64,000 nt of DNA from Micrasema longulum (lineage: Eukaryota > Arthropoda > Insecta > Trichoptera > Brachycentridae). Shown piece by piece: positions 41,905-54,066 of the stretch (its first letter is position 1; the number at the start of each line of letters is the position of its first letter). The position numbers were made by a program, and so were the translations under genes. The stretch is from NCBI GenBank assembly GCA_022494885.1, contig JAGVSM010001234.1:1-64000 (forward strand), read 5' to 3'. The notes beneath the pieces were generated by a model. That model saw only the letters and a program-made list of their open reading frames with translations, ran no database searches and had not been told where the DNA came from.

Positions 41905-42620
41905 AAAAAAAACTTGTAAAGCTTTGAAACCGGTTGACGGTTTTGTAAAAAAGAAAAAAAATTATTTAAAACAAAGTTGTTTTGTATTTATTTTATTACA
42001 AAAAATATGAATTACTTTTCCTAAAAATACAAATCAGGTTGTAACATTGATAGAAATCAAGTATGAAAACTTACAGTCGGGGTCTGAAACCTCAGATAAC
42101 ACAAGGGTAAGTTTGAAAAAAGCTTTTCTCACAATTTCCACTTAAAATTCCTGGAATTTTTCTCATATTCTTATCATTCGTCAACGACGAAAGTAGAGAA
42201 AACCTAATTATTCTTGAGTTTTCTGACAAACAATGAGCTTAGTAATGCTTTTAGATGGAGGAAAATAAGAAATTAACTTTTGTAAAAATAGCTTCGAATG
42301 TCTTAAAGTTCACATTGAAAGAAAATAGTAAAGGAAAAACCATTTAATTATTGTTTTAAATAACATTTTTTTACACTTTTTTAACATCTGGTTTTATTTT
42401 GTGTGTTATTTCGTGTAAATTTGATGTGATTTGATTTTGAAATAAAATATTTTTCTGGTTAATTAATATTTGAATGTAATGTATTTTTTTACTGCGTCTC
42501 CACCTTCAAGTGGATAAATAATATTTTTTCGTACATCAAGTGAGACCAGTATCCTAGAAGAGTGTTTTAGATGTAACGGTTACTCTGAGAAAAAAATCTT
42601 TAAAAAGTCAATCAAATGGG
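41905..42620. other. No gene seen
   Basis: AT-rich. No supported feature. Confidence 0.4.
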
Positions 42621-42627
42621 AAAAAAG

Positions 42628-42715
42628 CCAGCCTCGTTGTTTAGAGATTGGCACGTTCACTTACCATGCTTGAGGTCCTGGATTTGATTCTTGGTAGGGT
42701 CGATGTGAAATATTT
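42628..42715 (+). repeat. tRNA-headed SINE A-like fragment
   Basis: CAGCCTCGTTGTTTAGAGAT, ACTTACCATGCTTGAGGTC and GATGTGAAATATTTGT follow SINE A. Box B is diverged. Confidence 0.55.
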
Positions 42716-42719
42716 GTTT

Positions 42720-44055
42720 TAAATTTGGTTTGACAGTGCCATAATATACTTAATACGAGTGAATTAAACAGTTTTTACTACTGTTTGTGTTTTAGAGAAA
42801 TAATTATTTCCTGTTTATAAATATGTCTTTTCATTCTATTGCATACAACAATAGCATTCCAAATTTTTAAATTAGTTTTTAGTATAACAACAAACACGTA
42901 ACATATAGTTTGTTCTTGCAATTATCGACCTGAGTACCTAGGACCCGTTGTATTGCTGTAAACTGTAGCTAATTTTGTGATTGATAATAATTAAATGATT
43001 TTGTTCGTATGGGTGACTTTATAAGCCGGTGGCGTATTATGCTCTAAGGTTCGGTTAGTTACAATTCAGTCACGAGTAAGAGTGACAATATCTCACATGA
43101 GCCTTTTATTTAATTTGTAACTAACTGCGAAAGGGGCAATGAGTTAAATTTAAAAAAAAATCGCTGTTGATGAAATAGAAATAAAAAATATTGATTTCAT
43201 ATGATTTTGACATAAAAGGGTTTATTGTATGAGCGAAACCAATAGTATGTCCCTCAGTCTTGCAAGTGGTTTCCGGGTATGTGGAGGAAACGCTGTGACA
43301 GGAATATTTATAAGGTATAAATATTATATGTAAGGTTAATTATGAAAGTATAAAAAAGAGAAGGAAAAAGAAAAACATAAATGAAAGTTGTTTAAAAATT
43401 AAAATTTAAGTGAAAAAAATATATTTTAAAGTTTGTAGTTTGTAGTGAGTATTTACAAATGGAAATAATATTAAAAATGAAGAAAATTTCTAAGAGTAAT
43501 TAAAAATTAAGAATTGAAATAAAGAATAAAAAACATGCTCAGATGTAAAAATAAAATAAAAAAGTAATAACATTTTTTAAAAAAAAGGAAAAACATAAAT
43601 ATACACATATTTATTTTTAAGGGGTTCAAAGAAACGATGAGAAGAATCTTTAAGTGAAATATAAGACAGTAAATTAAGGTCAATTTAAAAAACATCTTCA
43701 AAATTAATGACACATTATAGTAAGAGCAGCAATAAATTGTTTTTATTAACAAATATAATATAAGTAATTAAAAGTAGTTTAAAGTATAAAAACATGCCAA
43801 TGCAGCAGAGAAAAACGAAAAAATAAAGAAGGAATAACAAGTATAGCAAGTAATCTTTAAAATTTGAAAAGCAATATAAGGAGAAGATTTTAAACCAAGA
43901 GAAGTCGAGAAAATTTCATTAAAGCGATTTTAGTAGTAATACAAATTTCAAAAGAGAAATTTGATTAATAATAATAATATTAATGTATGTAATTTCAGTG
44001 ATATAAGAGAAACATGTGTATGTATATATGTAAGTCTCGCTCAATAAATAAATGC
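42720..44055. other. No gene seen; purine-rich stretch 43180-43980
   Basis: The region 43340-43960 is strongly A/G-biased on the + strand (many AAAAAGAGAAGGAAAAAG-like runs), like 16440-16620, and ends near AATAAATAAATGCCTTATAC. It may be the UTR of an unrecognised retroelement. No ORF is supported. Confidence 0.35.
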
Positions 44056-44504
44056 CTTATACGGCAAGTATTCAAATTATTTTCTCGAAAAAAATATACT
44101 CTTTAAAAATATGAACATTTAAAAAAATATTATATTTTTCAAAAGACTTTTATTCTCAAAAAGTCACGTACTTAAATAACACCGTCTGATGTCTATCATC
44201 TTTCGTTGACGAAGAGACAAACGTTTGGACTGTGCATAAAAGTCACAGTCACGAAATATCCCCTCATAATAATATAATGATGTCTATAGTTTCCTTTGAC
44301 AAGTCACATGCTGTTTTGTTTCAAACGTTTCTCTCGGGAGAGAAAATCAAAGATCTTATTGAAAGATATCTTGTAACTTCTATGGCAGGGTGTACAAATG
44401 TTTGTATCCTATTTCTCTAAAAAGGTCTTATAGATTTTACCGGGTTATCTGGTTATCCGGGCACTGAAATAGTACTCTAATTGCAAAGTATCTTAATCAT
44501 TTTT

Positions 44505-44580
44505 ATTACATAGAAGGTAAGATGATCAGTTTCACACTTTAAGTGCCAATCCAAAACCAATGAAATATTTCAGCATAGAA
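44505..44580 (-). repeat. SINE A-like fragment
   Basis: GGTAAGATGATCAGTTTCAC, CTTTAAGTGCCAATCC and TGAAATATTTCA fit the mid-body of SINE A on the minus strand. Confidence 0.5.
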
Positions 44581-44599
44581 TTATCTTTATAAACAACAT

Positions 44600-45945
44600 G
44601 TAAGGCTGTTGTCCGGTAAAACGAACGAAAAATTAGGAAATGGTAAAGGCCCTTACCAGTACCTAAATAATAAATAAAAACCTTAATAAGATATCGTTCT
44701 AAAATTTAATATTACAACCAGAATTATCTTCGTAAAAAAAGAATATATTTCTAAAAAAAATGGTATCAACTAAAATATTTAAGTAACTAATTTAAGGCAT
44801 AATTTTACGTAGAAACAAAAGAAAATGTCACAAAAATATATTTGATTTAAAATGCTTGTATTTCTATTAAAAAATTAAAAAATAGATTTTGCTTCCACTA
44901 TCTTCCTTTTATATTTAATATCTTCAAATCATTTGAACTAATTTTAGTTTAAAACCTTGTCTTTATATGAAAATCGAGACCCCAAAGTAAGTCTAAATTC
45001 TAAACGGCGTAATTTGCCGGTCAAAAAGTACTTATATTTTAGTTATATAAAACTTTGGAAATTATTTTTACTGGAAATATCTTTAAAAATCATTGTTTTT
45101 ATCTAATTTAGGTTTTTATATTTGTTATTTTTGCGCGATTAAAAAAACATTCGTTTTGAAATGGCAAACTAGCATGATTTTCTCATTTTTCGTGCGTTTT
45201 ACCGGATCTTAAGTCCATAAATGCACCAAACAAGTACTAAAAAGTTAAGCAACACATACCATTATTATTCCTGAATGCAGGACCCGTGTACTGTTGTTAA
45301 TGCCTGTAAAGGAGGATTTGTATGTCGTGCAGCCTACCAAGAGAGGTGGATCTTTTTCAAGCCTTTATTGTTTTTATGTACGGGTTGCCAATTTTAAATC
45401 CTTCTCATTTAACTTTGTATCGTAGTGTGTATTGGTGTTTTAGTTGTCTTTGATTTTTATTGTTTTTATCCATTTTGTGTTTGTGAACCTTACAATTGAA
45501 TATTTTGCTTTTTTTGGGACATATTTTTATTAAACCCGAATGTTCACTGTAACCGGCAGGGGTTCTGTAATGTACATGTTAATTTTAAATAAATCTAATT
45601 TTTTTTTCCGCTTTTTTTACCGACCGGTTTCAAAGCTATAAAAAACTTCCTTATCATGGTTAAATTTATTTCTAATTTTTAAGTGCAATCTAGTTTTTAA
45701 CGAAGAAATGGAAGAAACTTATTAAATGAATTAATGTTCTAAGACTTGGTAAGCAAACGTGTTAACTACAATACTAAAGAGACGGGCTTATCTCAAAGTG
45801 CAGATATTTCTTAAGCAAAGAACACTTATGATTAACCTAATAAAACACAAATTGTTCTAATTAACCATGAAGAAGGCAGTGTTTTGCCGGAACTAATTGG
45901 ATATTATTATTTTTTTAAATGGCATGTAAAAAAACAAATCAATTT
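44600..45945. other. No gene seen
   Basis: AT-rich. A T-rich run with ATTAAACCCGAATG, GTTCACTGTAACCGGC and AAATAAATCT at 45350-45600 may be a LINE tail, but this is not secure. Confidence 0.35.
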
Positions 45946-45949
45946 TATT

Positions 45950-46400
45950 TTAATTTTTTTTATTTTAATTTTTTATTTAAATCTTAAAGTAGGGCACACA
46001 TATCATACATATTGTTATGTGTGTTCTAATAATAACATTGCAAATATATTTAATTTATAAATTGTTTATCACATATGTCTTGACCATTATTTTAAATTTT
46101 GATATGTTTTTTTCTTCATAAATTTTTTTTTCCATTTCGTAATACTTTTTAATTGCTTTAAATAAAATTGAATTTTGTGACTTTGCCTTTTTCCTAAATG
46201 GAAGTCTAATTTTGTTCTTTTCTCTAGTATTGTGATCGTGTTCATGCTGGTTCCGATCAATTTTTTTCCAAAATTCTGTTTTTTTATTAGAGTTTATAAT
46301 TTTATGAACAAATATCCAAATATATAATATACTTAATAATAGTGTTCCATAAAGTAAGTGTTTCAAACATAAAAAAAAGAAATATGAAGCATTCATTAAT
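45950..46400 (-). mobile_element. LINE L7, C-terminal fragment and 3' UTR
   Basis: The minus frame 46396-46055 reads IFVHKIINSNKKTEFWKK, EKNKIRLPFRKKAKSQNSIL, LFKAIKKYYEMEKKIYEEKN and FKIMVKTYVINNL, then a stop. This is the usual end of a LINE ORF2 (KAIK.YN.....FK..VK.YL). A second, very similar copy is at 59202-59665. The 3' UTR holds a stem (ACACACATAACA / ATGATATGTGTGCC region). Confidence 0.75.
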
Positions 46401-46794
46401 TTAAGTTTTGGCTATAGTATTTATCTTTTAACTTTGTTACTATACTAGTAAAGCTTCATTTACGTACCGAAAAGTTTTAGAAAAATATTGTGACAAATAA
46501 AAATAAAGAAATTTCTACATCTCTACCACAGCGTGTTTATTCAACGTTTCAGGTGAACCGTCTGCTCTTAAACAAGATGTCACAGATGAATAAAAAAAAC
46601 TTGTGAATAGAAAAAAGGTTGACAGCAAAAATAAATAGAACTCGCTTTTAAAATATTATCTCTAAACGCTTGGTAAGAAATCACTGTCCGTTGATTTAAA
46701 ATACGATGTCCAATGATTAATTGAGGGAACATCTTCTAAAACTGTCATTTTAATTATTTACTAATTCTTTTATAAATACAATCTCCAATATTTA

Positions 46795-46872
46795 TACGAT
46801 CACCTTACCGAGATACACTGCAGTAAGCGTACCAATTCAATGCCCCGTGCACCATTGGTTACGGATGAGGGA
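46795..46872 (+). repeat. SINE A 3' fragment
   Basis: GTACCAATTCAATGCCCCGT and GCACCATTGGTTACGGATG match the SINE A 3' end. Confidence 0.6.
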
Positions 46873-46924
46873 ATTAATGTTATGATTGTTATTTGAATTG
46901 ATACAAATCAAGTGTAAACAATAT

Positions 46925-47060
46925 TTAGAGTTTGTCGAAATTTTTGTACACAAGTAATGGATTTAACCCTCTAGGGGCTTATCAATTAAGATTAACGTAT
47001 TAAAAAATAGATAGAGAACATTTAAAATAAAACATAGAAGTCTAAGCATTTATAGGATGG
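46925..47060 (+). repeat. FB-A left outer part
   Basis: GAGTTTGTCGAAATTTTTGT, CCCTCTAGGGGCTTATCAAT and ACATAGAAGTCTAAGCAT follow FB-A, after which similarity stops. The arm is truncated. Confidence 0.6.
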
Positions 47061-47064
47061 AGGT

Positions 47065-47760
47065 CTGTAGCATTAACTGTACACAGCACTCTCTCTTTTA
47101 TCGTTCTTGTTCAAATGAAAAATATTTTTTCCATCTGATGATATATTTAAAACCCAACTTAATTTTTTTTAAATATTTGTAGCACTTACTTTATGGATCA
47201 ATGCTTTTTTTGTTGTTGATTGATTAATATTAATACATAATTGATACAAGTTTTTTAACAAAACAATCTACTTATGTAATTTTTTAAAATGTTAAACCTG
47301 TTACCTCCCAAAAAGGAGACTAGCTCTTGTGCACGGAGAGCAATAAAATAAATATAATATTTTTGAGAGACACATTAAAAAACATTTTTTTCTGAACCAA
47401 TTTTAGTTATTAAATAATCCCGAAACTAATCGGTTGTGTAAATAAAACAAAGTTTTTTATTTATCTTTCTAAAATATTACGACTTATTCTATCTGGCTCC
47501 GATACACTTTCACTTGATTTTTAATAAAGTTCACGCTTACACACTTACTCTCATACACACTGCACAAAAATGCAATATCTTACATATATACGCATGCACA
47601 CATTTAAGTATGTACCATAATTTAATATATATGATTTTTTTTTAGAAACTTCGCTGGTCTGTCTTTAAACCTTATCTTTAATATGTAATTCAATCATTTT
47701 TGACTGTGTGTTTCTATAAAACAAATTAATAAAGTTCTCCGCGTAGTAAGCTTAAGAATT
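47065..47760. other. No gene seen
   Basis: AT-rich. No supported feature. Confidence 0.4.
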
Positions 47761-47764
47761 CAAA

Positions 47765-47850
47765 TTGATAATACTTCATGTCAACCTTCTTAGAAATGGA
47801 ACCCGGGGCCTTGAGCATACCCCGCCAACCGCTATATGACGAATTTGACT
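47765..47850 (-). repeat. tRNA-headed SINE remnant
   Basis: TACTTCATGTCAACC, AGAAATGGAACCCGGGGCCT and CCGCTATATGACG have the SINE A head order on the minus strand. Confidence 0.45.
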
Positions 47851-48065
47851 TTTCTTCAGTGTATTGACTTTTTTTTTTTTATTTTTACCTAAGAGTAGCC
47901 CATCGCATCGAAAATATTAGGCTTTTTTTCTCACATCAATGTCTGTTCTAAATGGGTTTAACAATGGACAAAATTTGTTTCGGAAAAGTTTAAATGTGCG
48001 AACAGCTAACTTTCATCAAAATAAATTTAATAAGCATATCAGTTTTAAGCTACTCGCTGAAAATT

Positions 48066-48094
48066 AATATAATAATAATAATAATAATAATAAT
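48066..48094. repeat. (AAT)n microsatellite
   Basis: About nine AAT units. Confidence 0.9.
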
Positions 48095-48099
48095 TTAGC

Positions 48100-48840
48100 G
48101 ACAAAATGCTTTTTTAGGATTTAAAGTTTAAACCTAAGAATAATACAAATATTTCATTCTGTTATAAACAGTTTAAGTTTTTTAGATAATGGTAAAATGT
48201 TTATCAGACGAAAAAGATTAATTATATCAATAATCTGAATTTAATAAGCAAATTTTAACTTCAAATGGGATTTAAACCAAATTTTATTTTGGCAAGACTT
48301 GAAAACGAGGTTATTCGTTCAAATTCAAGATACAATTTTAATAAGGGTATTGGGCTTTTAGACACAGGATTAATTTGTATAACTTTATGTTTGTAATACG
48401 TACATTCTATAAATTTCCATATTTATGGTTCGTTAAAATTATGAGATTCACCAAAATCTCCTAAATTTGTAAACACATTAAAATGTCTACACTCTTTATC
48501 GTTTTAAAGTACAAAGTGTTTATGCGCTGTACAAAAGCATCCAATAAAAATTCTTGGGGACTAATACGAATTTTCTCACGGACCCCTTGTTTTTTCCCCT
48601 TTCATTTTATTTTTCCAATAATACATAACATTAAACCAATACAAGGTGGATTCTTGTCTTAAAAATGCAAAATGCAATAGACTTCGAAAAAAATAAATTC
48701 GAGACTGTTTGCTAATAAAACTCGTAAAAACTAAATTCTACTATGTGTTCCAAATTTTGTCAATTATACCAGTTTAAAAAATATTAAAATTCAAAAGAGT
48801 TTTTAGGTATTCACTGGTTGGAGAATTAATTTGGCAAGGA
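48100..48840. other. No gene seen
   Basis: AT-rich. No supported feature. Confidence 0.4.
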
Positions 48841-48849
48841 ATCTACATT

Positions 48850-48895
48850 GCTAAAGGTTTCAGCTCTTTTACATTACAAAAATTCAACAGATTCA
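48850..48895 (+). repeat. FB-A short fragment
   Basis: AAAGGTTTCAGCTCTTTTAC, ATTACAAAAATTCAACAGAT corresponds to the arm module near 22105-22145. Confidence 0.45.
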
Positions 48896-48963
48896 AAATA
48901 TGATAAAACAAAACCATTTTTTTTTTAATGAAACATTTGTATTAAAACAATGTTTGTATAGTA

Positions 48964-49311
48964 ATGCTGGCTGATACATCAAACTTCCGTCGTCATCACC
49001 AAAATACTTTCAAAACGACGCTAATCTTTACCGGACACGAAGCTTTGAGAAATTACCCATATCGGTTTAAATTAAGGAATGATGACTATTGTCCATGCGA
49101 TGATATTTCTTCACAGAGTATCGAACATTTGTTATATCAGTGCCCATATTTTAATTTACATTGCCATAATGTTGAAACAGAATGCAGAAAAGATGGAATG
49201 TCCTTAAAATATATTCACATAGTCGTTAAAAGTAGTTATCACGCGCCATTGTTCTTAGACTTTGAAACAATGGTAATTGGACTCATAAAGGTAATAAGCC
49301 AAAATCAGTGA
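48964..49311 (+). mobile_element. R1/I-type LINE ORF2 C-terminal zinc-knuckle fragment
   Basis: The 115 open codons contain TGHEALRNYPYRFKL, then CPCDD, IEHLLYQCPYF and a C-terminal helix-like tail. The TGH......F.LR....CPC......EH.L..CP pattern is the cysteine-histidine motif at the end of R1/I-clade LINE ORF2 proteins. C, C, H and C ligands are all present and the reading frame is open, so this relic is relatively young. The upstream RT and RNase H are missing. Confidence 0.75.
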
Positions 49312-49319
49312 TCGAAAAT

Positions 49320-49750
49320 CCCCTTTCCAAAATAAAAAAAATAACGATTTTTTTCGAGTCGGTACTTAGCCTTGTACATGACACGTAAAGCTACTAAATA
49401 CAGTGGTCCAAACATATGTTTAAATATATAAATTGAAAAAGATGCATTTGATTAATTTTTTGAAATATTTTGGTAAAAAAAAATGAATCTTTTTCTTGCA
49501 ATGTAAAAAAGAGTACGAATAGATGGTTTCATTACTGTTGAGGAGTGGATGTGGAGTGACGATTACGTCGTCCTAGGAGGGAAAAAAAATTAAAAAGTGG
49601 ACTGTATTGTTGAGGAAAGAAGGTTGCACAACTCCACTAAAATGGTGATGATGAGGCGTGACATGTGATGGAACATTGCCAGTGAAACTGGCGGTCGTGA
49701 GACGCTGGGACAGCTTGCATGGAGCTGGCAGTCTAACTGGCACAGTTCGC
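49320..49750. other. No gene seen
   Basis: GCCAGTGAAACTGGC (49679-49693) is a small palindrome just before SINE D. The minus ORF 49590-49907 covers SINE D and is spurious. Confidence 0.4.
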
Positions 49751-49755
49751 TTGTT

Positions 49756-49989
49756 GAATGATGGTCGTAGCGCAGTTGGTTAGACGGCCGACTGTGAAAC
49801 TGGCGTCGCGGGTTTGATTCCCACCAGTTGCAAGAAAAAAATCCGTAAAAGATTTTAATCTCTATTGGTCTGGGTTTTGTGGTAAATTTTTTATTACCTC
49901 CATCCATATCCCCTCTTTCCCACCTGCTGACAAGCCTCTCAAATAAATGCTTAGCGGGTTATTCCTTTAATAAAAAATAAAAAAGGCAC
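49756..49989 (+). repeat. SINE D (tRNA-derived) with 10-bp TSD
   Basis: The head GGTCGTAGCGCAGTTGGTTA carries box A, and GCGGGTTTGATTCCCACC is box B. The loop around CTGTGAA suggests a His-type (GTG) tRNA ancestor, tentatively. The body reads TCTATTGGTCTGGG, CTGCTGACAAGCC and AATAAATGCTTAGCGGG, and the tail is AATAAAAAATAAAAAAGG. TTCGCTTGTT flanks it at 49746-49755 and 49990-49999. It is the only copy here. Confidence 0.85.
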
Positions 49990-49999
49990 TTCGCTTGTT

Positions 50000-51635
50000 T
50001 TTTTTTGTTGTTAGATTAGTACTGATAATATAACGTTTGTTCTGACATTTACGAAGAATTATTTTTGCATGGAGTGCGCTAGGAAATCAAAAGGATGGGT
50101 AAATATGTGGTGGGAAAACCAATTTTCATGCAAATGTGAGGTGAAAAATAGCAGGTGGCGAAGCCCTAGGGTTTCTATGATTTTATTCGGCGGAGTGAAC
50201 TGTATTTAATTTTAATAAAAATAAGTGAGTTTCCTTGACATGCGGTATGCAGAGTCAATCGGTCACAACCCCAACAAATGAGATGGATTTGGAATAGGGG
50301 CCACTAACTTTATCTTCGTTCTTGATGGAATTGCAGTGGTCCCACTGGTCACTTGTGAGCGGCATCAACACGAGGGAAGGCACCAATCTAGATCTTAACA
50401 CTGGTGGTTGGTGGAAACAAAGTTTATGATGCAGCACACGTTCAACCAAAATAAACGCGCAAAGTACGACACGAGGTCTTAATGTTGTGGATGATCAAAG
50501 GATACTGAGTTGGAAAGTGAACAATGGTTGAGGGCATAAAGGATGTAGAAGTTTTGACAATACCTGACCAATGCATACCCACATAATTCACAACCAGTAT
50601 GTATCGATTATGTTAAGAGTAGGTCCGAACAATCACAATAGTTTGTGAAATACTGCTTCATTATTTTTGTTTAAAAATTTAGTAAAAAGTGAAAATATAC
50701 AAACATAAATAATTTGCTTTATAAAACAAATGTTAATTTTTTTTTTGATAAAGTTAACAAAAAAAACCCAAGTAAAAAAATATGTTGCAAAGAAAAAACT
50801 AAAAAACAGATATTTTGGAAATTGATTAGCAAATGTTTCATGTTTTTTTTTTAATACTTCCCTCTGAATAAACGTACCTTGATTATATTCATCTCTTCGA
50901 TAGTATAAATCTTTAAAGTTTTCATCTATACTCATATAAAAATACCAAATACGAATAAAGCTCTTTTATAGCATTCCGCGTCCAAGCACTTTCAACATAA
51001 TATATCTTCATACCTTGCGAATAAAATAATGGGTAGGTATGTGAATATACTGTATACATTTACACGAATGTGTCGGGCTTTTTAAGTCGTGCAATATTGT
51101 GTCTAAGAGGAAAATAAATCGGAATCCCTAAAAGATCACACTTTATACCCCCCGCTTTACATTCTTTCGCTAAAATTTACGACGTCAAGTTTTGCATCTT
51201 ATTTGTCGATTAGGGAGAAATAGGCGCCATCCCTTGTTAGGAAATTTGTCGGATGGTGTAGAAAGGGGGTGTGTTTCTTTATTGTTTCGCCACCCTAAGT
51301 AGAGAAAAAAAGACATTGAATTCTTTGAGATTTCTCGAGCATGCATCTGATGTATCGATTTCTTGGAACCAATTAATTGGAAGTGTGAATTGTAGCTTTG
51401 CGATTTTTCCTCGACGTAAAATTTTGTTTGTATCGATACATTATATAAAGGTGTAGTTGAATATTTGATCAGTTTAAATAAGTATTGATTTTGAATAATA
51501 TGTATTTCATTTCCCAATTGATTTGAGTACAGTTTTGCATGTAAAATAAATCCAGAACCCTGAACAATTTTTTTCGACTAGATGGCTACTCTCTAGTAAA
51601 TATTCTGAAAAGGGAAATCGAGTGGGGTTGAGTTT
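50000..51635. other. No gene seen
   Basis: The GC content is mixed. ORFs of 61-110 codons on both strands at 51185-51517 overlap each other and show no motif. The segment 50255-50460 is GC-richer and unassigned. Confidence 0.4.
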
Positions 51636-51639
51636 GCCC

Positions 51640-51775
51640 TATAGTGCAGTGTGCAATGCGTTTATCAACCATACTTTATGGTCTCGATTTGATTCCTGGC
51701 TTTGATTACAATGAAACGATTTTAACCCTTCCTTTACTGTGCCAAAAACATCATCTAGAGAGCTAGAGATTCACC
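51640..51775 (+). repeat. tRNA-headed SINE remnant
   Basis: ATAGTGCAGTGTGCAATGCG, TGGTCTCGATTTGATTCCTG and GATTACAATGAAACG resemble the head and start of a SINE A-like body. Confidence 0.4.
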
Positions 51776-52254
51776 CTTAACGAAGCTTGGAGCGCTACTG
51801 TGGAGCTACCGGTGTACTGTATTGAAGTACTGACAGCGCGTGTGATGCGTGAAATTGTCTTTCTCACTCACGAGTATACCTGTAGTATCGAGAGTGAGAT
51901 GTAGAGTGTTTGAGATATTCGTATATTCGAAACTCATGCCGTGACATGCTACACATCGGTAAACTTTCAAATGTGTTAATAGTTTATATCAGAGTTCTGA
52001 TAAAATGGTTTTTTATGTGCCTGAAAATGTAAAACGGAGGAATTACAATTTTTTAAAACATGATTTTATTATATTTATACAGACATTTAAGTTATAAGAT
52101 GCATTTTTACTAGCTACACAGCATCGGGAAGTGAAGATTAACATGATAGTAATCATCGAGTAGAGAATACTCGTCTCAGATTCTGGTTCTATTTCACAGA
52201 TATAATTGTATGCTTTATCCACCCGGACACAGAAAAATTGTTTGGTATGTTCGT

Positions 52255-52460
52255 TTAGTTGAAAATCCTTACGTTTAATTGATTTTTTCTCGGAGAAAAC
52301 CATTTATATCTTAGAAAATACAATGGTTCTAATAGAAAATCTGAAAAGTCCGTTACCAGGCATAAAATAAAATCAATAATTTGTCTTATTTCCCCTTTCT
52401 TCTGTCCCAGATCAAATAGCCTAAGGTGAGTTAGTGTTCTATATTTTTCTACCTTGTCCA
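52255..52460 (-). mobile_element. Possible LINE RT thumb relic
   Basis: The minus frame reads YRTLTHLRLFDLGQKKGEIR and IIDFILCLVTDFSDFLLEPL, which fits the spacing L..L.L..L..(K/R)(K/R)......D of the RT C-terminal region. The match is weak, and no 3' tail was found. Confidence 0.3.
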
Positions 52461-52970
52461 TATTATCATTGTTCGTATTTTCATCCCGGCTATTCGGCTA
52501 CATACGTACGTAGATAAGAAGGCCGCCAATGGTTTTGTTTGGATTGCCACGTGCCTATCCAAAACTGATTTGATTTTCCATTTTATCATAATAAGTATAA
52601 TTTTTTTGGTAAGATCCAATTCGACTGACCAGAAAAGGTTTAAAAATACATGCATGAATGATTTTCGATAATACGGGATCGGAGAATTATATTATGCAAA
52701 TATTTTTTTTGTTTTTTTTCATTTAGTTCTAATACAATACAACAGATTGCATTATTATTTCTTAAGAATAGGGGTCAGTTGTATAAACGTTCCAAACGTC
52801 ACTGCAACCTGTGTGATCTATTATGACGGAGCCATGCCCAGGACTTTAAAGAGCTTGGCTGCTGAGTAAAGGGCGAGGGTTCTCATATTGCTAAATCTCT
52901 CCCTCTGAAACCAGATTCTTAGCATCGAGACGTAAGCCTTTTATTATATTGTAAATACATTAACTCTTAA
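52460..52970. other. No gene seen
   Basis: No repeat or ORF is supported. Confidence 0.4.
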
Positions 52971-52978
52971 AATACTAT

Positions 52979-53350
52979 GGTAAATAATCCTTTTGCGCGC
53001 GGTGATGTAACATCGTGTTATCACTAGCAAAAGACGGAATATACTCAAGTTCAGACATTTGAAAAAAAAAGTGTTTAATAATTCCTTTTCCATAATTTCT
53101 ACGAATAAACATAAAATATTGCCCTGTTATAGTAAAATACTCTAAAAATCACAAATACTTCGCCCGTGTTACGCGCGTGCATCCCTCATAACTGTCATTA
53201 ATTAACTGAAGACTGAATCTGTTTTAAACAACAACCACCGCATAACAGCATCTCTGTCTTCCTTGTTATGACTTCTATTTTCGTGTTCTTTCTTGTAAAG
53301 GGTATCTGTATAAATGTGTTGCTGAATTAGCGGACATTCATTCTTCCCGT
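52979..53350 (+). repeat. Dispersed repeat RPT-X, copy 1
   Basis: GCGCGCGGTGATGTAACATC, AGACATTTGAAAAAAAAA, GAAGACTGAATCTG, TCTGTCTTCCTTGTTATGAC and GCTGAATTAGCGGACATTC recur inverted at 61100-61475 in reverse order. It is about 370 bp, non-coding, and no terminal repeats are seen. Confidence 0.8.
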
Positions 53351-53585
53351 AACAAGTACAAATAATATTTTGTATTAGCATTTGGCACAGTTATACAAAT
53401 TTTACTTTCAAAATCGGGTGTAAATATGTCCATTTAAAGGTTACAAAAAAATACGAATTCATAATTTTTATAAATAAGAGAGATATATCAAGTCTTGTGT
53501 CCTATGTCGACTAGTGTTACGTCAAAGCCACACAAGACTTAAAATCGATCAATGTCGGTAAACATTTGTAGAGCAACTCTTCTAT

Positions 53586-53645
53586 GTCTGGTTTCGAGAC
53601 GTACCCGTCTCGTGGTCAGGACATTTATTAAACTAACATGCAAAT
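53586..53645 (+). repeat. FB-B left TIR fragment
   Basis: GTCTGGTTTCGAGACGTACC and CGTCTCGTGGTCAGGACA match the FB-B TIR. AACATGCAAAT also follows. Confidence 0.65.
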
Positions 53646-53796
53646 CCCACTTTACAGTTCCTTTGCCATAGTAGTTGCAAAAAAATATGAAATCAAGGTG
53701 CTGATAGGACACATGCTATTAGAAACTATTAAGATATGTCCTTAGCTTTGGCTTCGAAAATCAGCTAAGGGCCAGTTGTATCAAAAAAGTTGAGGT

Positions 53797-53925
53797 TATT
53801 AAAGCGTAAAAGTAAATATTTTACCTTTATGTAGCAATAAATGATCAATATACGCTGCGATTAGTGAACCTATTCAGTGCCCTATGCACCATTTGGTGCA
53901 GAATGGGAATAATAATGATGAAAAT
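53797..53925 (+). repeat. SINE A 3' half
   Basis: AAAGCGTAAAAGTAAATATT, ATGATCAATATACGCTGCG, AGTGCCCTATGCACCATTTG and GGGAATAATAATGATG. Confidence 0.8.
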
Positions 53926-54066
53926 TAAACAGTGGTAGCGTTTTTGAAAAGTGTTATTCAAAATGGGGAGCTCGGGAAAAGTAATCAAAATATAATTATT
54001 TATGTTCAAACCATTAATTTCATTGCTGAACATTTTAATCAACGTTAGTTAATATAAGATTTTAAA

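Noticed and set aside
49756..49830. Functional tRNA-His gene
   Set aside because: The acceptor stem does not close and the sequence continues as a SINE with an A-rich tail and TSD.
49590..49907. 105-codon minus-strand ORF
   Set aside because: Antisense of SINE D.
51185..51517. 110-codon minus ORF
   Set aside because: No domain, overlapped by an opposite ORF, no repeat or splice evidence; not enough support for a gene.
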